Source: Atrina japonica
Lineage: Eukaryota; Mollusca; Bivalvia; Pterioida; Pinnidae
NCBI GenBank assembly: GCA_030159075.1
Contig: BROG01000081.1
Location: 590,001 to 654,000 of the forward strand
Length of the DNA stretch: 64,000 nt
Direction of reading: 5' to 3'
The notes under the pieces: model-generated
Told to the model about the DNA's origin: nothing
Seen by the model: only the letters and a program-made list of their open reading frames with translations
The model's database searches: none
Program-made: the position numbers and the translations under genes
Shown: positions 1 through 12,405 of the stretch, piece after piece
Layout of the letters: the number at the start of each line of letters is the position of its first letter
Numbering within the stretch: the stretch's first letter is position 1

Positions 1-227
1 TGAAATTACTGGCGAAGTTTATATAATATATACTATAAAAGATAATAATGGGAGTCAACACTTTGTAGCCAACATGAAAGACATTTGCCGGAATTAAACA
101 GATCCAGATCATGTCGACAATAAAACAACTTTCAGAAATTTTTCGTGGGGTCATCAAGGTTGTCATTAAAATATCCAGAAATATAGGTAACTTTCTCCTC
201 GGAAAGATTTTTGTTTACCTCATTTAA

Positions 228-895
228 AGGGGCATTAGGTGTGTTTTTCTTAAAATATTCTTCCCTTTTTAGAATTTAGATTGCTGTACAATAACAAAAT
301 AGAGCTATACATAGGCATACCAATTCTTGAATTTAGAATTACAATTTGACCTCGTATTATAAGGCAAAGTGTTGGCTTTAGAAAGTCTATTTAAAATTGG
401 AGCTCAACTGATGAAGTCTAATTGACAGAAACAATCGCCTTGAGCATTATAACTTTGGAATTATGTTTACAATATTTATAACCACTAGGTCGTTGCCACT
501 GCTGGTGGACCGTTTGAGTTATCGAGGGTATACATAAACCTAGTACCTGGTATTTCGGTACCAGTTGATAATCTTATACTTAAGTAATATTTGACTCTGA
601 AAAGACCATTTTAATTCTAAATTCTTCTAAAGCTAAGATAGTTTTCTTTTTACAGTGGTGTTACTCTTAGACGAATTTGGCTATGAAATCTGATTCATCA
701 TTTGACCTCGTATAATACCACATAGCCTTTAGAAGATCTAATTAAAATTGGAGTTCAACTAATGAAATCTAATTGAAAGAAACGGCCGTCTTGAGTATTA
801 TAACTTTGGTATTATGTTTGTAATATTTAATGTTTTGTGTGAATTGCTTGAGAAACCCAGTTTGGCAATCATCCCATTCAATTCCCGCTATTTGC
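228..895 (+). mobile_element. TTAA-flanked MITE copy, split by a nested repeat
   Basis: The left end reads TTAA then AGGGGCATTAGGTGTG, the same terminus as the intact MITE at 22599-22794. Its body (ACAATAACAAAATAGAG, then ATAGGCATACC) also matches that copy up to about 340. The matching right half (GAATTGCTTGAGAAACCCAG) resumes only near 838. The 485 bases between are a copy of the dispersed U1-M-U1 repeat. The right terminus is eroded. The insertion order follows directly: the MITE was present first. There is no coding capacity. Confidence 0.6.
344..828 (+). repeat. U1-M-U1 dispersed repeat, nested copy
   Basis: Two related blocks of about 130 bases (U1, near 344-473 and 701-828) flank a middle block M. 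U1 contains the landmarks TGATGAAGTCTAATTGACAG and AACTTTGGTATTATGTTT. M contains CCACTAGGTCGTTGCC, CCTAGTACCTGGTAT and TTACTCTTAGACG. The same order recurs at 41503-41976, and partial copies occur at seven other places in the window. No ORF is present. The direct-repeat ends could mean a terminal-repeat retroelement or a short tandem satellite. The class is unknown. Confidence 0.65.
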
Positions 896-2274
896 ACCTA
901 ATAGATTCGTTGTCATAACGACAAGACGGAAATGATGGTCATCTCGTATTCGTTTATATAATAAAACATAAACCATTGAGCTATTGTTAATACTTTGAAA
1001 AATTGTAATGAAGGAAGCTTGGTATGGTTGTAGCCAAATAACCACATATCACACTGCTTAAAAAGAAAATATTTACACACATACAAATACCTGTTGTTTA
1101 TAGGAAATATGCCAAACCAAATTTTACAAAAAAAACCAAAAACCAAAACCCCCCCCCCCAAAAAAAAAAAATTGATTGGTTGTAGGGTCTTTATATTACA
1201 AAACTGTTTTATTAATGTGATTTCAATAGGTTGTATAGTGTTTCATGCAGGTGTCCATGGTGAAATGCTTTAAAACGATTAGAGGTAGTGTATCTGCACA
1301 TTTTAAATATGCGTCAGTAATCAGGCTTAACAAATGATTGCTGAATAGTTGGAAGTTTTATTTATCACATATAATTGCAAAGCACTTTTCATGCCTTTTC
1401 AGAAAAATTCAATATACTTCACAACCTGTTATGGTTACCCATCAACAAATAACATCACATGTCACCGATTTCCGAAGGTCAGCTGAACTAGGTTTACTAT
1501 AGAATGTCGTCAATTACCATCAAGTTGAGTAAACATTATGTAGAGGAAATGCATAAATAATAATAATCACTTTTGTGTTCACTTACGGATATATGAACTG
1601 GTATCATTTATATTACATTACCAAATTAGAAAAACCGACTAAACCGAGATAGAAAAATTGTTTTCACTATCATTTCTCTTACTTTGTGTCAAAATATACT
1701 GGTTTTACTCAAACGCTTTATTTCAACACTTGTTCAATATAAATCTACAAATGACTTTCTTTTACAATTTAACATACCCTTTTAAAGGTGTCATTTCATA
1801 ATTTTCAGATGGTAAGATAAAGTTGTTTTTTTTCTTTAACTACATCGCTCTGGTCGTGGCTTGATTAGTTGAAGGTAATTACATTGCTTTACAGCAACTT
1901 AAGTATAAAAATTCCTATAATTTGAAGTTTCTTTGCTTCAGGCCACACAGCTGATACAAAATATACCGTCTTTCACGATGAAGGTGGTATAACTTATAAA
2001 GGCCGTACGTCATAATTTGAGATGTAATTAACAATGCAGAATGTTTTTGAATTTTTAATAGGGTTTTACTCCACAATCAAAAATATTTCAGTTTATGTCG
2101 GCGACCAGTTTTTATTGGTGACGATTAAAACCTGGTCACCCGGGAATGGACCACCGGCCTTCCGCAAGTAAAGGCAATACAGAAAACAACGCTGAATGAT
2201 TTTATCAAACCCGGTGAAAGAACACAATATATTGTGAACGTACTGTCACGGTCCCTGTTTTATTAAGCATAAAT

Positions 2275-2370
2275 AGTATAAACATAATACCAAAGTTATA
2301 ACGCTCAAGACGATCGTTTCTGTCAATTAGACATCATCAGTTGAGCTACAATTTTAAAGAGATTTATGCA
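2275..2370 (-). repeat. U1 block of the dispersed repeat, partial
   Basis: The reverse complement carries the U1 landmarks: the ACCAAAGTTATAACGCTCAAG end, then the CTGTCAATTAGAC segment and GTTGAGCTACAATTTTAAA. Only U1 is present, with no M block, so it is a truncated or solo copy. Confidence 0.6.
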
Positions 2371-2470
2371 TAAACGAACCATAAAATTGAATATGTATTG
2401 TTATCTGAGAATTTTTAAATAGAACAATAGATTACAATTGAATGAATCGTTACTTAAAATAATTTCCTGT

Positions 2471-2504
<34 letters not shown>

Positions 2505-2505
2505 T
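2471..2505. repeat. (TA)n microsatellite
   Basis: Nearly pure TA dinucleotide run, with no other content. Confidence 0.9.
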
Positions 2506-2712
2506 TCAACAATAGTTTTTTAATAACATGTTTATTAAAATATGTATCCTCTTGCCTCACTCGATATAATAAACATTTTATTCAAAAACAATTGTCAAAA
2601 ATTCTATTTATTACATTTTGCAGTTAAGTTTCGTTAGGCCCTAGATTTAACCGATGTTCTGTACATGTAGTCTAGTCTACGTCATGTGAAATGTAAACAA
2701 ACCACGTTTTGA

Positions 2713-2799
2713 CAGGGGCTCGGAATTTTTTTAGAGCGTAATATGCTCAATGGAGCCTGGAGGAAAATATTACGCTCTAAAAACATTTCCACGCCCCTG
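2713..2799. repeat. Fold-back inverted repeat
   Basis: Arms of about 32 bases at 2713-2744 and 2768-2799 are nearly complementary (core TTTTTAGAGCGTAATAT against ATATTACGCTCTAAAAA), with a loop of about 23 bases. The arms begin and end with CAGGGGC and GCCCCTG. This is a strong potential hairpin, probably a small fold-back transposable element. No target-site duplication was resolved. Confidence 0.65.
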
Positions 2800-3349
2800 T
2801 GGTTTTGATTGAAATACATCAATTGATGCCTCAAAGATCATGCCAAGACCTGGATAGCAAACTCGCTTCGAAGTTAGTCGATGTTCATTTCCTGAACTGA
2901 ATCTCCAGTGTCACTGAATCATTTTAAAAACTTTTGAACTGTTGACCTAGATAGTGGATACATTAAACATTTCCACTGCATTTCAACCACTTAAACCATC
3001 AAAATATAAAAACATAATATCGCCTGTTTTTCAGTCGAGACAGAACAAGTTTGTGCGGAGCCATTTTGTTTAGCTTCGATACGGCGTTATAAATAGCTCA
3101 CACGATAATCCCTTCTTGATATGTTATATCTACAATATTTGTTCAAAAGTTTTCACCACGACATCACCAATTTTAGCATTTTTTAGCAAATGTGATCAGA
3201 TTATAATCAATCAATGAATTGAAAAATCACAATCACATTAAAGATGGGATTATTTAATTAGTGACCTGATACTGTAGTTTGAATGACTTAATTAAAAATA
3301 ACAGTGAAAAATAAAAGTCTTATTTAATTGATAAATTTAATAAAGAATG

Positions 3350-3350
<1 letters not shown>

Positions 3351-3440
<90 letters not shown>
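3351..3440. repeat. (TA)n microsatellite
   Basis: About 90 bases of almost pure TA lie just beyond the 3' end of caveolin-like gene 1. There is one interruption (AATATGTATA). Confidence 0.95.
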
Positions 3441-3442
<2 letters not shown>

Positions 3443-3595
3443 AAAATAATCTTATTTACAGATAATTTTTAATTTTTAAAAAATATATTGTCCGAAGTAT
3501 CAAAATATATCTATTCCAGAAGCGTCACGAGTCCAGTCAGTTATCTTAATTAGTTCAGAGGAATATAATTAATATCGCAAGTCATATATATTTAT

Positions 3596-4477
3596 TCATC
3601 CAGTTTTGTTTATTACTGTAATCCTGCTAAAGAACAAACCAGATGTCTCACATACTGGCGCCACGCAACACATAATGCAAGTACCGAAATACTTCTGCAA
3701 GCAACCCATGATGATTGTGAAAAGCCTCAATGCTGGGGTGACACACCAGACCTGGTTGAAAGTTATCATGGCAAATTCACATCCCCAGTAAAGTGCAATG
3801 AAAATCCCACACAGTGTTGTCAAAAACTTATAGCAGCAGTTCTTGCCACAGTTAAAGCATTTGTAGCTTAGGTTCCACACGCAATCAATACTATGGGCAC
3901 CTTCTGGTTCACCCAGAACGTCTTCAAAGGCAACCTGAAATACGACGATTTTTATTCTATTTATGAAGTATTCATTCACTTTGAAATCTACCTAGACAAA
4001 TGCTTTTCTAAAGAACAAATTAGGCCATCTATGGATACAGGGTTAATAAAGTTTTCAGTGGTGAAAATAATATTTCTGTACAATCTGCATAATTAGTGCT
4101 GTTAATGAATCACTGAATATATATTTTTGATTGACATAATCGCAGAATTTCTATAATCATTGTCCCTGGCAATTATTGTATATGACATTGATTCATATTT
4201 TTTCAATTTCCTAAAATATCACCTTTGCAATTGAGAGACTTCTTTAAGTTGGTTTCACACTTAGGTAAAAATACACAATGTATTGATGAATGAAAAAATC
4301 CTACCACTCAAAAATATTTATTCTTTATAATTGTTTCATATAATTGTTGCTAACTTATGATATTTAATTCAGTAGAAATCCTCCTAGGCATTTGGAGGTC
4401 TATATACTTACCCTAACATGTCCATTGAGATCATTAGGATCCCTTTCGCTCAAATCTACTTCTCTTTGGTCTGCCAT
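3596..4477 (-). CDS. Caveolin-like gene 1 (two exons: 4477-4412 and 3934-3596)
   Basis: Predicted 134-residue caveolin, a monotopic scaffold protein that oligomerises in the plasma membrane. Exon 1 encodes 22 residues (starts MADQREVDLS, contains RDPNDLNG) and ends at AGG|GTAAGT. The 477-base intron ends TATTTCAG, and exon 2 encodes 112 residues. The junction is phase 0 and produces the caveolin signature FEDVLGEPEG, followed by DCVW, the scaffolding segment CFNCGKNCCY, a hydrophobic hairpin (FLTTLCGIFIALYWGCEFA) and a C-terminal membrane-proximal part ending FSRITV. Vertebrate caveolins are 151-178 residues; this one is shorter because its N-terminus is short. Exon 2 has 13 cysteines. The stop codon TGA overlaps an AATAAA (3596-3591), which may or may not be the poly(A) signal used. 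It is the tandem neighbour of gene 2 on the same strand, about three quarters identical in exon 2. The family call is confident; one-to-one orthology to CAV1, CAV2 or CAV3 is not claimed. Confidence 0.92.
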
Positions 4478-4748
4478 GATTTCGATTGCTTTTAGTGAAA
4501 AAATGGTAGAATTTATATACGATCGGAAATTTGAAGATAGCAACCGTTGATTGATGTTTGACCAAAAAGTTACTCCGTGTGGAACAGATCGTAAACAAAA
4601 GTACTAAACACGTGACAATATCTACTGTACTGTTCTTTAGATTCTTTTGTTTCAAGTTAAACATGAATACCGTATACCGCTTTAAAGTCTAATTGTTAAT
4701 CACTAACCTTGGATAATCCCGGTGAAAGTGCAATATTTAAATGGTGGT

Positions 4749-4750
<2 letters not shown>

Positions 4751-4823
<73 letters not shown>

Positions 4824-4828
4824 ACACA
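4751..4828. repeat. (CA)n microsatellite
   Basis: About 78 bases of CA repeat lie upstream of caveolin-like gene 1. Histidine/threonine-rich translations here are artefacts. Confidence 0.95.
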
Positions 4829-5761
4829 CTCTATTGTATTTTCATATTTGTATTGTAATTCTCAGATAACAAGAAATGTTCGATTTTATATCTCATTTAT
4901 GCTTAATAAATATATCAACCATACAAATAATTTTATGTAGTCATCCTGGTTTATCTGTCTTTTCCAACAAAAATTATCTATGAGCATCTCTATATCACAA
5001 GATTTCTCTTATTTTCTTATTTTTACCTACTTCATGCGTTGCTATTTCGTTTTGTCTCTCTGTGAGTACAAGAAAGGTAGTATGTTTTTGTCTTTCACCT
5101 AAGGATACGAGTTCAAATTTCTACTTAAATTTCAAAACAATAGAGTATAAAACATAACAGCTAGATCTAAATCGGTAATTCCAGTCACGGCTATTTCGTA
5201 TAATATTTGTTGACAACGTCATACCATCTGTATGTTAGAATATGAAGAGTGGCACACAGGGGAAAACACTCAGTTGTAACACGGAAATTGCTAATCAGTT
5301 CTTCTGCCATATATGATATTATGTCCTCATATCTAAAATGTACGTCTACAAATATTAACAATAAACTCCTCTCTCTAAACATATTGACACAATTTAAAAC
5401 AGCAAGAAGGAAATGGATGAAAATCATTATTGTTATATCTGTTTAAGCAGTAATAATGATTTTATAAAACAACAATGAAATATTTGTTGCAGTCATTGAA
5501 TGTGGAACATGTCAATAATTTATGCAATAAGAAAACGCAATATAATGTATAATACAAGAAAATTGTTTTATTACAGAAACAAAGTAATAATAAAAGGCAT
5601 AAATTAATTAGAACATTTAAAAATTATTGTCATTGCTCTTTTGCATATTTTTACTTGTGAAAGTATGATTGTATTTCGCATTTGAGTTTTAGAAAAGAAT
5701 AAATATATCATAGGTCTCTATCACAGTTATTTCGTAAGCAAGTCAGCTCCAGTTGGCTCTT
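4829..5761. other. Intergenic spacer between caveolin-like genes 1 and 2
   Basis: AT-rich DNA without a supported ORF. A TTTATT at 5567-5572 (AATAAA on the minus strand) lies about 190 bases past the stop of gene 2 and is a reasonable candidate poly(A) signal for it. Any promoter of gene 1 must lie in the right-hand part of the region before 4477; no clear TATA box was assigned. Confidence 0.5.
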
Positions 5762-7843
5762 TTATCCACTCTTATTTATTACCGTTATTTTGCTAAACAT
5801 GAGACCACAGGTTTCACAAATTGGCGCCATACAACACATGATGTAGTTTCCGATGCATCTCTGAGCGCAACCAAGGTAAATGGTGCAAATACGCAACATA
5901 GGTGTGAAACACCATACGTGTTGGAAGGTAATCATGGCAAATTCGCATCCCCAGTAAAGAGCGATAAATATTCCACAGATTGTTGTGAGAAATTTGTAAC
6001 AGCAATTTTTTCCGCAGTTAAAACATTTATAGCTATTACGCCAGACGCAGTCAATGCTATGGGTTCCATCAGGTTCACCCAAAACTTCTTCAAATGATAC
6101 CTGGAAGGAAAATATGAAAATATTTCAATTTGTTTCCATAATACAATTTATTTGTTTTGAATATGTACTTTTGTTGTCATTGGTCACTACGAATATTTTT
6201 TGTTGTTACCGTCAATTACAAAACAAAACCTCTTACTACGTACGGCAAGGTTACTACAATAATTATAAGTGTCACGCTCCTCTGGTGTTTAAACGATATA
6301 ATCGAAACATTTATCTGAATCTTTAAAAAAAAAACAATTTTTGAATAAGAAATATGATTCTATTTCTGCGGATAGGAGTTATTTTAGCTGTGATTACACA
6401 CAAAGAATTTGAAGTTTTTGATCTGTTCAAAGCTTTCCATCTCAAAATAACAATGTACCTGTTCCAGATGATTGTGTTAACACTTACTTTCGTACTGTAT
6501 TTGGCCTACTTGTATACGATTATCAAGAGGTGAAATAATAAGTGTCTAAATAAGTGTCAGAGTTTCTAATACCTTGCATTAACGATCACATGGTGAAATA
6601 TAGATATGTTTGTGTAGTTTCGTTTCTCAATAATTTCAATGTTGAACAAAATAATTAAATGAATGGATAAATGTTTCTACATGAGCCTAATACGCATATA
6701 TAACGGGTCGTTAAGATTACGGTATCATTGACAATTTCAAATCATCAGAGGAAGGGTTAAGTGTTTCGTTTGCTTATTATTAATATTCAAACTGATCCTC
6801 TTTAGTTATGAAATAGTAAACACCTTTAAATATGGATAGTGTACAAAGTTGAGGACAACAGCTTGGGCAAAACAGAGTAAATGATAATCTGATCAGATAT
6901 AAGATACATGGTAGTTTGAAGCGCGCGATGCTGTAATCTGCAGCTGTCGGCCACGATGGCCTCTGTGTTAAAGTTTATTGATAAATCAGTAACAGAGAAG
7001 AAATGTTTTGAAAAACTTAAAACAATTCCAACATCAGAATATATTAATTAAATTCATCCTTTGTTAAGTAAAACTGTAATATGTCCTTTTATTTCGACTG
7101 ACCACTTCAATAGGTTTTGCTACGACACCAAATCCTTAGACTACCAAATTTACCGGAACATTGCAAAAACAATTCATTTTGACGCCGTCACACAGTCTTG
7201 TGAAATTGAGGCTCCATGATAAATTTGACTATACAAATGTCTATAATAGTTATCATGACCAATCAGATATGTCAATCATATAAAGCAATACAAAGATGGG
7301 ACTTCGAATGCTTTTAAAAATATCTGAATTATTTACAGTTTTTTTTTTACTCTTTTGCCTCTCTCTATTTTTCTTAATTATTCTTTTGACTGATTTTAAT
7401 AATTAACAAATTCATAGATCTAAAATTAAATATGAAATTGCCTAAAATGCTAAATGGCAAAAACGTGTCATGATTTCTTTGGTAATATGATCTTTTTCAC
7501 GTATTTAGTTGTGTAATATAATGGTTGTGTATATGTGTTAAGAACATAAGGAGTTCAAATGAAGTCAAACAACAATTTTTTTTCATATGAAAAGTGAATT
7601 TTGTATAATTAAGTTATCTATATTCAAAGATGTGTTCTAAAAACAGAGCAAAACACATAGGTCTTCTACTGACAGTGTACCGTGCGCCATGAGTTTGACT
7701 CCAAAATTTCGATAATTTCTCAGCATCTTTAAATTAAGGTCCAAAAAATGCATGACATATTATCTTACCTTTACAGGTGAATTCAATTCATTTGGATCTC
7801 TGTTTGTCATGTCAATTTCAAGTTCCGCTGATTGTTCAGTCAT
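5762..7843 (-). CDS. Caveolin-like gene 2 (two exons: 7843-7769 and 6100-5762)
   Basis: Predicted 137-residue caveolin. Exon 1 encodes 25 residues (starts MTEQSAELEI, includes NRDPNELNS) and ends AAG|GTAAGA. The 1668-base intron ends TTCCAG, and exon 2 encodes 112 residues in phase 0, starting VSFEEVLGEPDG. As in family members, the signature is followed by THSIDCVW, a scaffolding region CFNCGKNCCYKF, the hydrophobic intramembrane hairpin (ICGIFIALYWGCEFAMITF) and a C-terminal segment ending FSKITV. Exon 2 contains 15 cysteines of 112 residues, including MCC and CETC near the end, which are candidate palmitoylation sites by analogy with vertebrate caveolin C-terminal cysteines. An ORF finder starting at the TTG of VLG misses both the first residues of exon 2 and all of exon 1. 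It is the closest paralogue of gene 1 and lies in the same orientation. Confidence 0.93.
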
Positions 7844-10166
7844 TTTGTATTTTCAGCTGTTTCTTCTGCAGAATGGAAGCTACAAGACACCAAGAGCAAA
7901 TGCTGATATCAAATAGATCACGCTAGTTTTATTCCATTTGTTGCGTTCGTTGCTTGGTAATGTCGCCACAAATTATAGTAATTGCGGCCGTTGTGATTGG
8001 AACTAAATCTAGGCCACAGTCAAAACAAGTTATAACACATTAATGCTAAGAATCTATAAGAATAAATGTAGATAATTCTTAAAAAATTAGATAAGTATTC
8101 AATCGCCTATACTCATTTAAAAGTATGTCTACAGATGTCCAACAAATGGAATCTTGTAGCCATTGATTATTTGTTTCAATACTCTTTTCAATTTAAATGA
8201 TATCATTATTTTTATAATGATGATGTTGACGGTGATGATTAAGATGATCATTGTTGTTTTTATGATGATGATGATGATAATGATGATGATAATGATGATG
8301 ATGATGACGATGATGATGATGATGACCATGATAGTCATCGTTGTATACCATTCTTTTTATTCTTATTATCATTGCTGTTATTGTTGACATTGCTGTTGAT
8401 GTGATGTTGTTAATGCTACTCATCATTCATCTTATTGTATTATCATAGCTGCTGTCGTCGTTTTCACATCAACAATATCAGAAGTAAGCTTATACTAAAA
8501 GTTCTAGTTTTGTTTGGTTCCTGGTGTTTACGTTTCGAAGTCTGTAAGAATGTGTAGTGTACGTTTTTTAAATACAAAATAAGAAGTTCGCATGAATTGC
8601 TTTTTAGCTGTAAACATAGTTAATCGCACAGATCCAAGAAAAACCCAGAAAGTCGCATTTTTTTCTAACATGCTTCATACGATTAAACGTTATATTAAAT
8701 GTAAACATGTTGAAATAATGGTTTGATAGTTAGTGTGTTATATCAAAATTTATGTCGTAAAATATAAATGAAAAACATTAAACAAACTAGTTTTGCTTTA
8801 TTTGTTTGCTCTATGACAACAAAATGGAGCAAGAGTTGGCGACCTGTTTCTGTACGTATAGACACTCCCCCAGCAGGTATTGAGGCCTTTTCAGTTTTAA
8901 ACAATCCTCTGTCCTACGAATTGATCGATCTAACTTGGAGTGTTACAACATATAATTAAACCACTCACTCAAACATCAGTCATTCAACAATTATAAATCG
9001 CAAAATTCTATAAATTCCTTTGTCCCGATGACGATAGTCATTCATGATTCAGACATTAGTAGGAAGGATTTCTTTTTACTAGTTTTGCATATTCAAGTGA
9101 TTGTTGTGTTTGTGTAACTTTTCATTCCGTAACAATATGAATACAAATAAATATAAAAGGCAAATTTGTTGCATTGCATATATAAAAATTAGAAAAGTCA
9201 AGTTCATTTTTCCATGGGATTTTGAGATATTTATGAGATAATCTTATGGATACATGTTTATGTATTGAAACCTGGGGAATTTGGAAATAAAATAAACATC
9301 ATGCTGAAAAGTAGGTCCACATATCAGACTGAACATTTAAAAGATTTTTTCAAATTTGTATTATACAGGGTGTTTTTAAAATATGTCCCCACTTCAAATA
9401 TCTATAACTTTGCACAGACACATGCCAATTTAAAAATTGAAAATTCATTAGAAGGAATATTTATTGGAATTTTTTATTAGATACATCCAAAACCGATGAG
9501 TTTTTTGTTATTATTAAGGTTATCTGTCTATTGTTATATTGAATATTATCATCTTTCTTCTTCTTCTAGTCATCATCATCATCATCATCATCATCATCAA
9601 CATCATCATAATCATCATCATCATAATTAACATCATCATCATCATCATGATAATCATCATTGTTGCTTTTGTTAGTATCTACAAACCATAATTATGAATT
9701 CACAATATATATTGTTTTACCTGTTCCAAAATGAAGCGATATCAATGTATATGTTGCATTTTAAATTTATTGTTGTTATAATTTCTCCATGACTATGTTT
9801 CAGTATAGGAATAAAACATTATCTTGTTTTACCGCGGACACCAATAATCTTTAGCGCTTGGTAGTAGAGACTGTCTCCTCCAGGACACCTGATCTCATCT
9901 GTATATTTTTCAAAATTCTAAATCTGTGCCGATATTGTCTGACATACTTCAGTACTGTTTACGCTTAGGAATCTTCGGTTTATATGTTCTGTTTCGCCTA
10001 CTAAACTTTAACGACTTACTAAAAGAACATCGCACATTGAATCATAGGTTCTCTCCTATCTATACATCGGAGGATCTTTTCACAGGAACGTCATGACCTG
10101 GATTTCTCTTCATCCATTGAAACTTGACCGTTACAATACTAAAGTACATAAAATACATATTGTTCT

Positions 10167-10168
<2 letters not shown>
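7844..10168. other. Gene-free spacer with trinucleotide arrays
   Basis: No supported gene. It holds an imperfect ATG/ATR array near 8257-8335 and a CAT/ATC array near 9572-9660, which give spurious Met/Ile/His-rich ORFs. A 63-codon ORF at 8768-8959 has no recognisable motif and is not called. The divergent promoters of genes 2 (minus) and 3 (plus) must lie within 7.8-13.1 kb. Confidence 0.6.
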
Positions 10169-10235
<67 letters not shown>

Positions 10236-10262
10236 GATATATATATATATATATATATATAC
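10169..10262. repeat. Compound (TC)n(AC)n(AT)n microsatellite
   Basis: Three consecutive dinucleotide blocks, TC then AC then AT, followed by unique sequence. Confidence 0.95.
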
Positions 10263-10388
10263 GCATGTGTAGTGCTTAAAAGAAAACAAAGAAACAGTAA
10301 ATTACAATAGTTTAGGTTGATGTACCGTTAACCAAGATCTGTATATAAATGTATCTCATCATTTCGCACTTCAACACGTTTGGCAATT

Positions 10389-10584
10389 ACATATTGCACT
10401 CTTTTAAGTAGAGATGTCTCGGGCAACACGGTAACGAAAAATCAATGTTCAAATGATCTTAAGTACCTCTACTCGTGCAGACAGTTACATATTGCACTCT
10501 TTTAAGTCGAGATGTCTCGGGCAAACCGGTAACGAAAAATCAATCTTTAAATGATCTTAAGTACCTGTACTCGTGCAGATGCCA
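10389..10584. repeat. 98-base tandem duplication
   Basis: Two adjacent copies starting at about 10389 and 10487 share ACATATTGCACTCTTTTAAG, GAGATGTCTCGGGCAA and GATCTTAAGTACCT, with only a few substitutions. This is a recent local duplication with no coding content. Confidence 0.85.
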
Positions 10585-11154
10585 TTAAACTCTGTTATAT
10601 TTGCACATTGAATTTTAACAAAGTCGATAACAAGGGAATAGGCAAAATAATTTTAAAGAAAATGGAGAATTAACAAAACAATTGTCTTGAGCAATTAATT
10701 CTGCTTTTTTAGAGTTTTAGTTGCGGAATTATACTTATATTTTGGTAATATTTTTCATATGATGTGTATGACTGATTTTTATTCATTGGTCCTATTTTCA
10801 AAATGTCAAGCTCACCTGATGAAGTCTTATTGACAGAAACAATCTTCTTTCTTTAGCATTTGTTTTGGCCTAATCTTGCAAAATTTTAATATTAGTAATA
10901 TGTCGACGATATATGATCATACTATTATTATTTTTCATCTTTTGAAAATATTGATGAGAAATTAAACATTTAATATTTTAACTCTGACTAAAAACTGAGT
11001 ATAGCATTATTGAGTCTTATTCTAGATAAAGGATTGGTGAAAACCATTGAGTATGAAACTGGAATTTTACCACTTTCTTTAAAGCGGCAATTGTTGTTTT
11101 TTTCATTCTTTTTTTACTACAATCCCCGTTTTGCATACATATGTAAACTACATG

Positions 11155-11289
11155 CGTAAGTAAATTTACTTACGTATGCAAATGCACGCATACACTCACG
11201 TAAATTTACATGTGGAGGAAATTTGTAATGACCTCTGAGGTAGTGCAAAAGTAAATTTACTCATGTGCAAATTTACATGCTATGCAAAT
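11155..11289. repeat. Perfect 20-base palindrome with clustered ATGCAAAT octamers
   Basis: CGTAAGTAAATTTACTTACG at 11155-11174 is its own reverse complement. Around it, AAATTTAC recurs several times, and two exact ATGCAAAT octamers occur at 11176-11183 and 11282-11289. In vertebrates this octamer is the POU-factor site. A regulatory role here, about 1.8 kb before gene 3, is only a possibility; it may equally be a degenerate palindromic repeat. Confidence 0.45.
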
Positions 11290-11929
11290 GTGGCACATGA
11301 ACGCATATCAAATTTACTGATGTTGGGTCTCACTTTTACAAGAGAGATGCATACCAGTCTATATCAGCCAGGTCATTTATGATTACTAAATATAATATTT
11401 TACATTGCTGAGGAAGCCAGTATATTAATATCTTGCTTGTGAAGTCTAATTTAGAGGACTGATGACTCAATCACTTTTTTGCACCAGTTACAAACTTTTG
11501 AAATTAAATAGAAAAGTTTCTGTATTCATTCGATCCATTGTCACTCAATTATTAATCCCGACTGTACTCATATGATAAAAAAAATTCAAAGACGCGCCTA
11601 TCTATTTATGATTTCAAGGACGGATTTCGAACGAGGGCGTAAAGTTTTGAGGTTTTTTTTTTGGGGGGGGGGGTAGATGACAAAACGCTGTACGCGTGAA
11701 AATGGTGTGTAAAGAATCGAATATCATCTATGATTAAATTTTGTGATCTTAAGCTGATAATGACACAAGGGGAAATCGTTATATATTTGATCCAATGCAA
11801 ATTTTGTTTACAATTAAATTTTCGTATTAAAAAAAGCTAGGCATGACGTAAAACTAAACATGTATAGAAATATAATATTTCTCATGCCTGATTCTAGCTT
11901 TCATCTGTTACTAGAAAAAATCGAGATTA

Positions 11930-11957
11930 TTTTTGGTAATCACAGCTAATGCCCCAT
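11930..11957 (+). mobile_element. Right-end fragment of the TTAA MITE
   Basis: GGTAATCACAGCTAATGCCCC matches the right terminal inverted repeat of the MITE at 22599-22794 (GTAAACACAGTTAATGCCCC). No matching left end was identified nearby. Confidence 0.5.
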
Positions 11958-12177
11958 TTAGTTATTTTTGATACAGCCTGAAATTTGCATAATATTGTTT
12001 ATTTGTTAAAATGTTATCTAAACCAGAAGTAAACTGGCAAAATTTCTCACAAAAGCAGGTAGAATCCGTGTTGTCTGTAGGCGAGTGACTCCATGGTTTA
12101 AAGCAATCAGTCACATAGATCCCCTTTCCCAAATAAGATAACAGCATACTGTTTGCTATATTTGGCACTGTTAACAC

Positions 12178-12405
12178 TATTTAAATTCGAAAATTTTCTA
12201 AAGCTAAAATAGTCATTTTTTTCAGTGGTTACTCTTAGACGGATTTCGGCTGTACTTTTAGAGATATTATTTGGCCTTGTATGATACCACTTTATCTTTA
12301 GATAATGCACATACTTTTCAAACTGGAGTTCAACTGATAAAGTCTAATTGACAGAAACGATATCGTCTTGAGCATTCTAACTTTGATATTATGTTTATAA
12401 TATTA
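12178..12405 (+). repeat. Dispersed repeat, M(part)-U1 copy
   Basis: It carries the end of the M block (TTTTCTAAAGCTAAAATAG, then TTACTCTTAGACGGATTT), then a U1 block (TTGGCCTTGTATGATACC ... AGTCTAATTGACAGAAACGA ... TATTATGTTTATAATATT). The first U1 is missing. It lies about 0.7 kb upstream of the start codon of gene 3, so it may contribute to that gene's 5' region. Confidence 0.65.

Noticed and set aside
3606..3791. Plus-strand ORFs over caveolin-like exons (also 3893-4096, 5753-6097, 46850-47122 and minus 14684-14929)
   Set aside because: They are antisense shadows of the caveolin exons, which have family similarity and splice sites on the other strand.
3596..3979. 127-codon ORF start for caveolin-like gene 1
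   Set aside because: The ORF begins in intron sequence (MNEYFINRIKIVVFQ); the TTTCAG acceptor at 3935-3940 and the matching first exon at 4412-4477 give the real structure.
8768..8959. 63-codon ORF
   Set aside because: No recognisable motif, no splice or poly(A) context; length within chance expectation.
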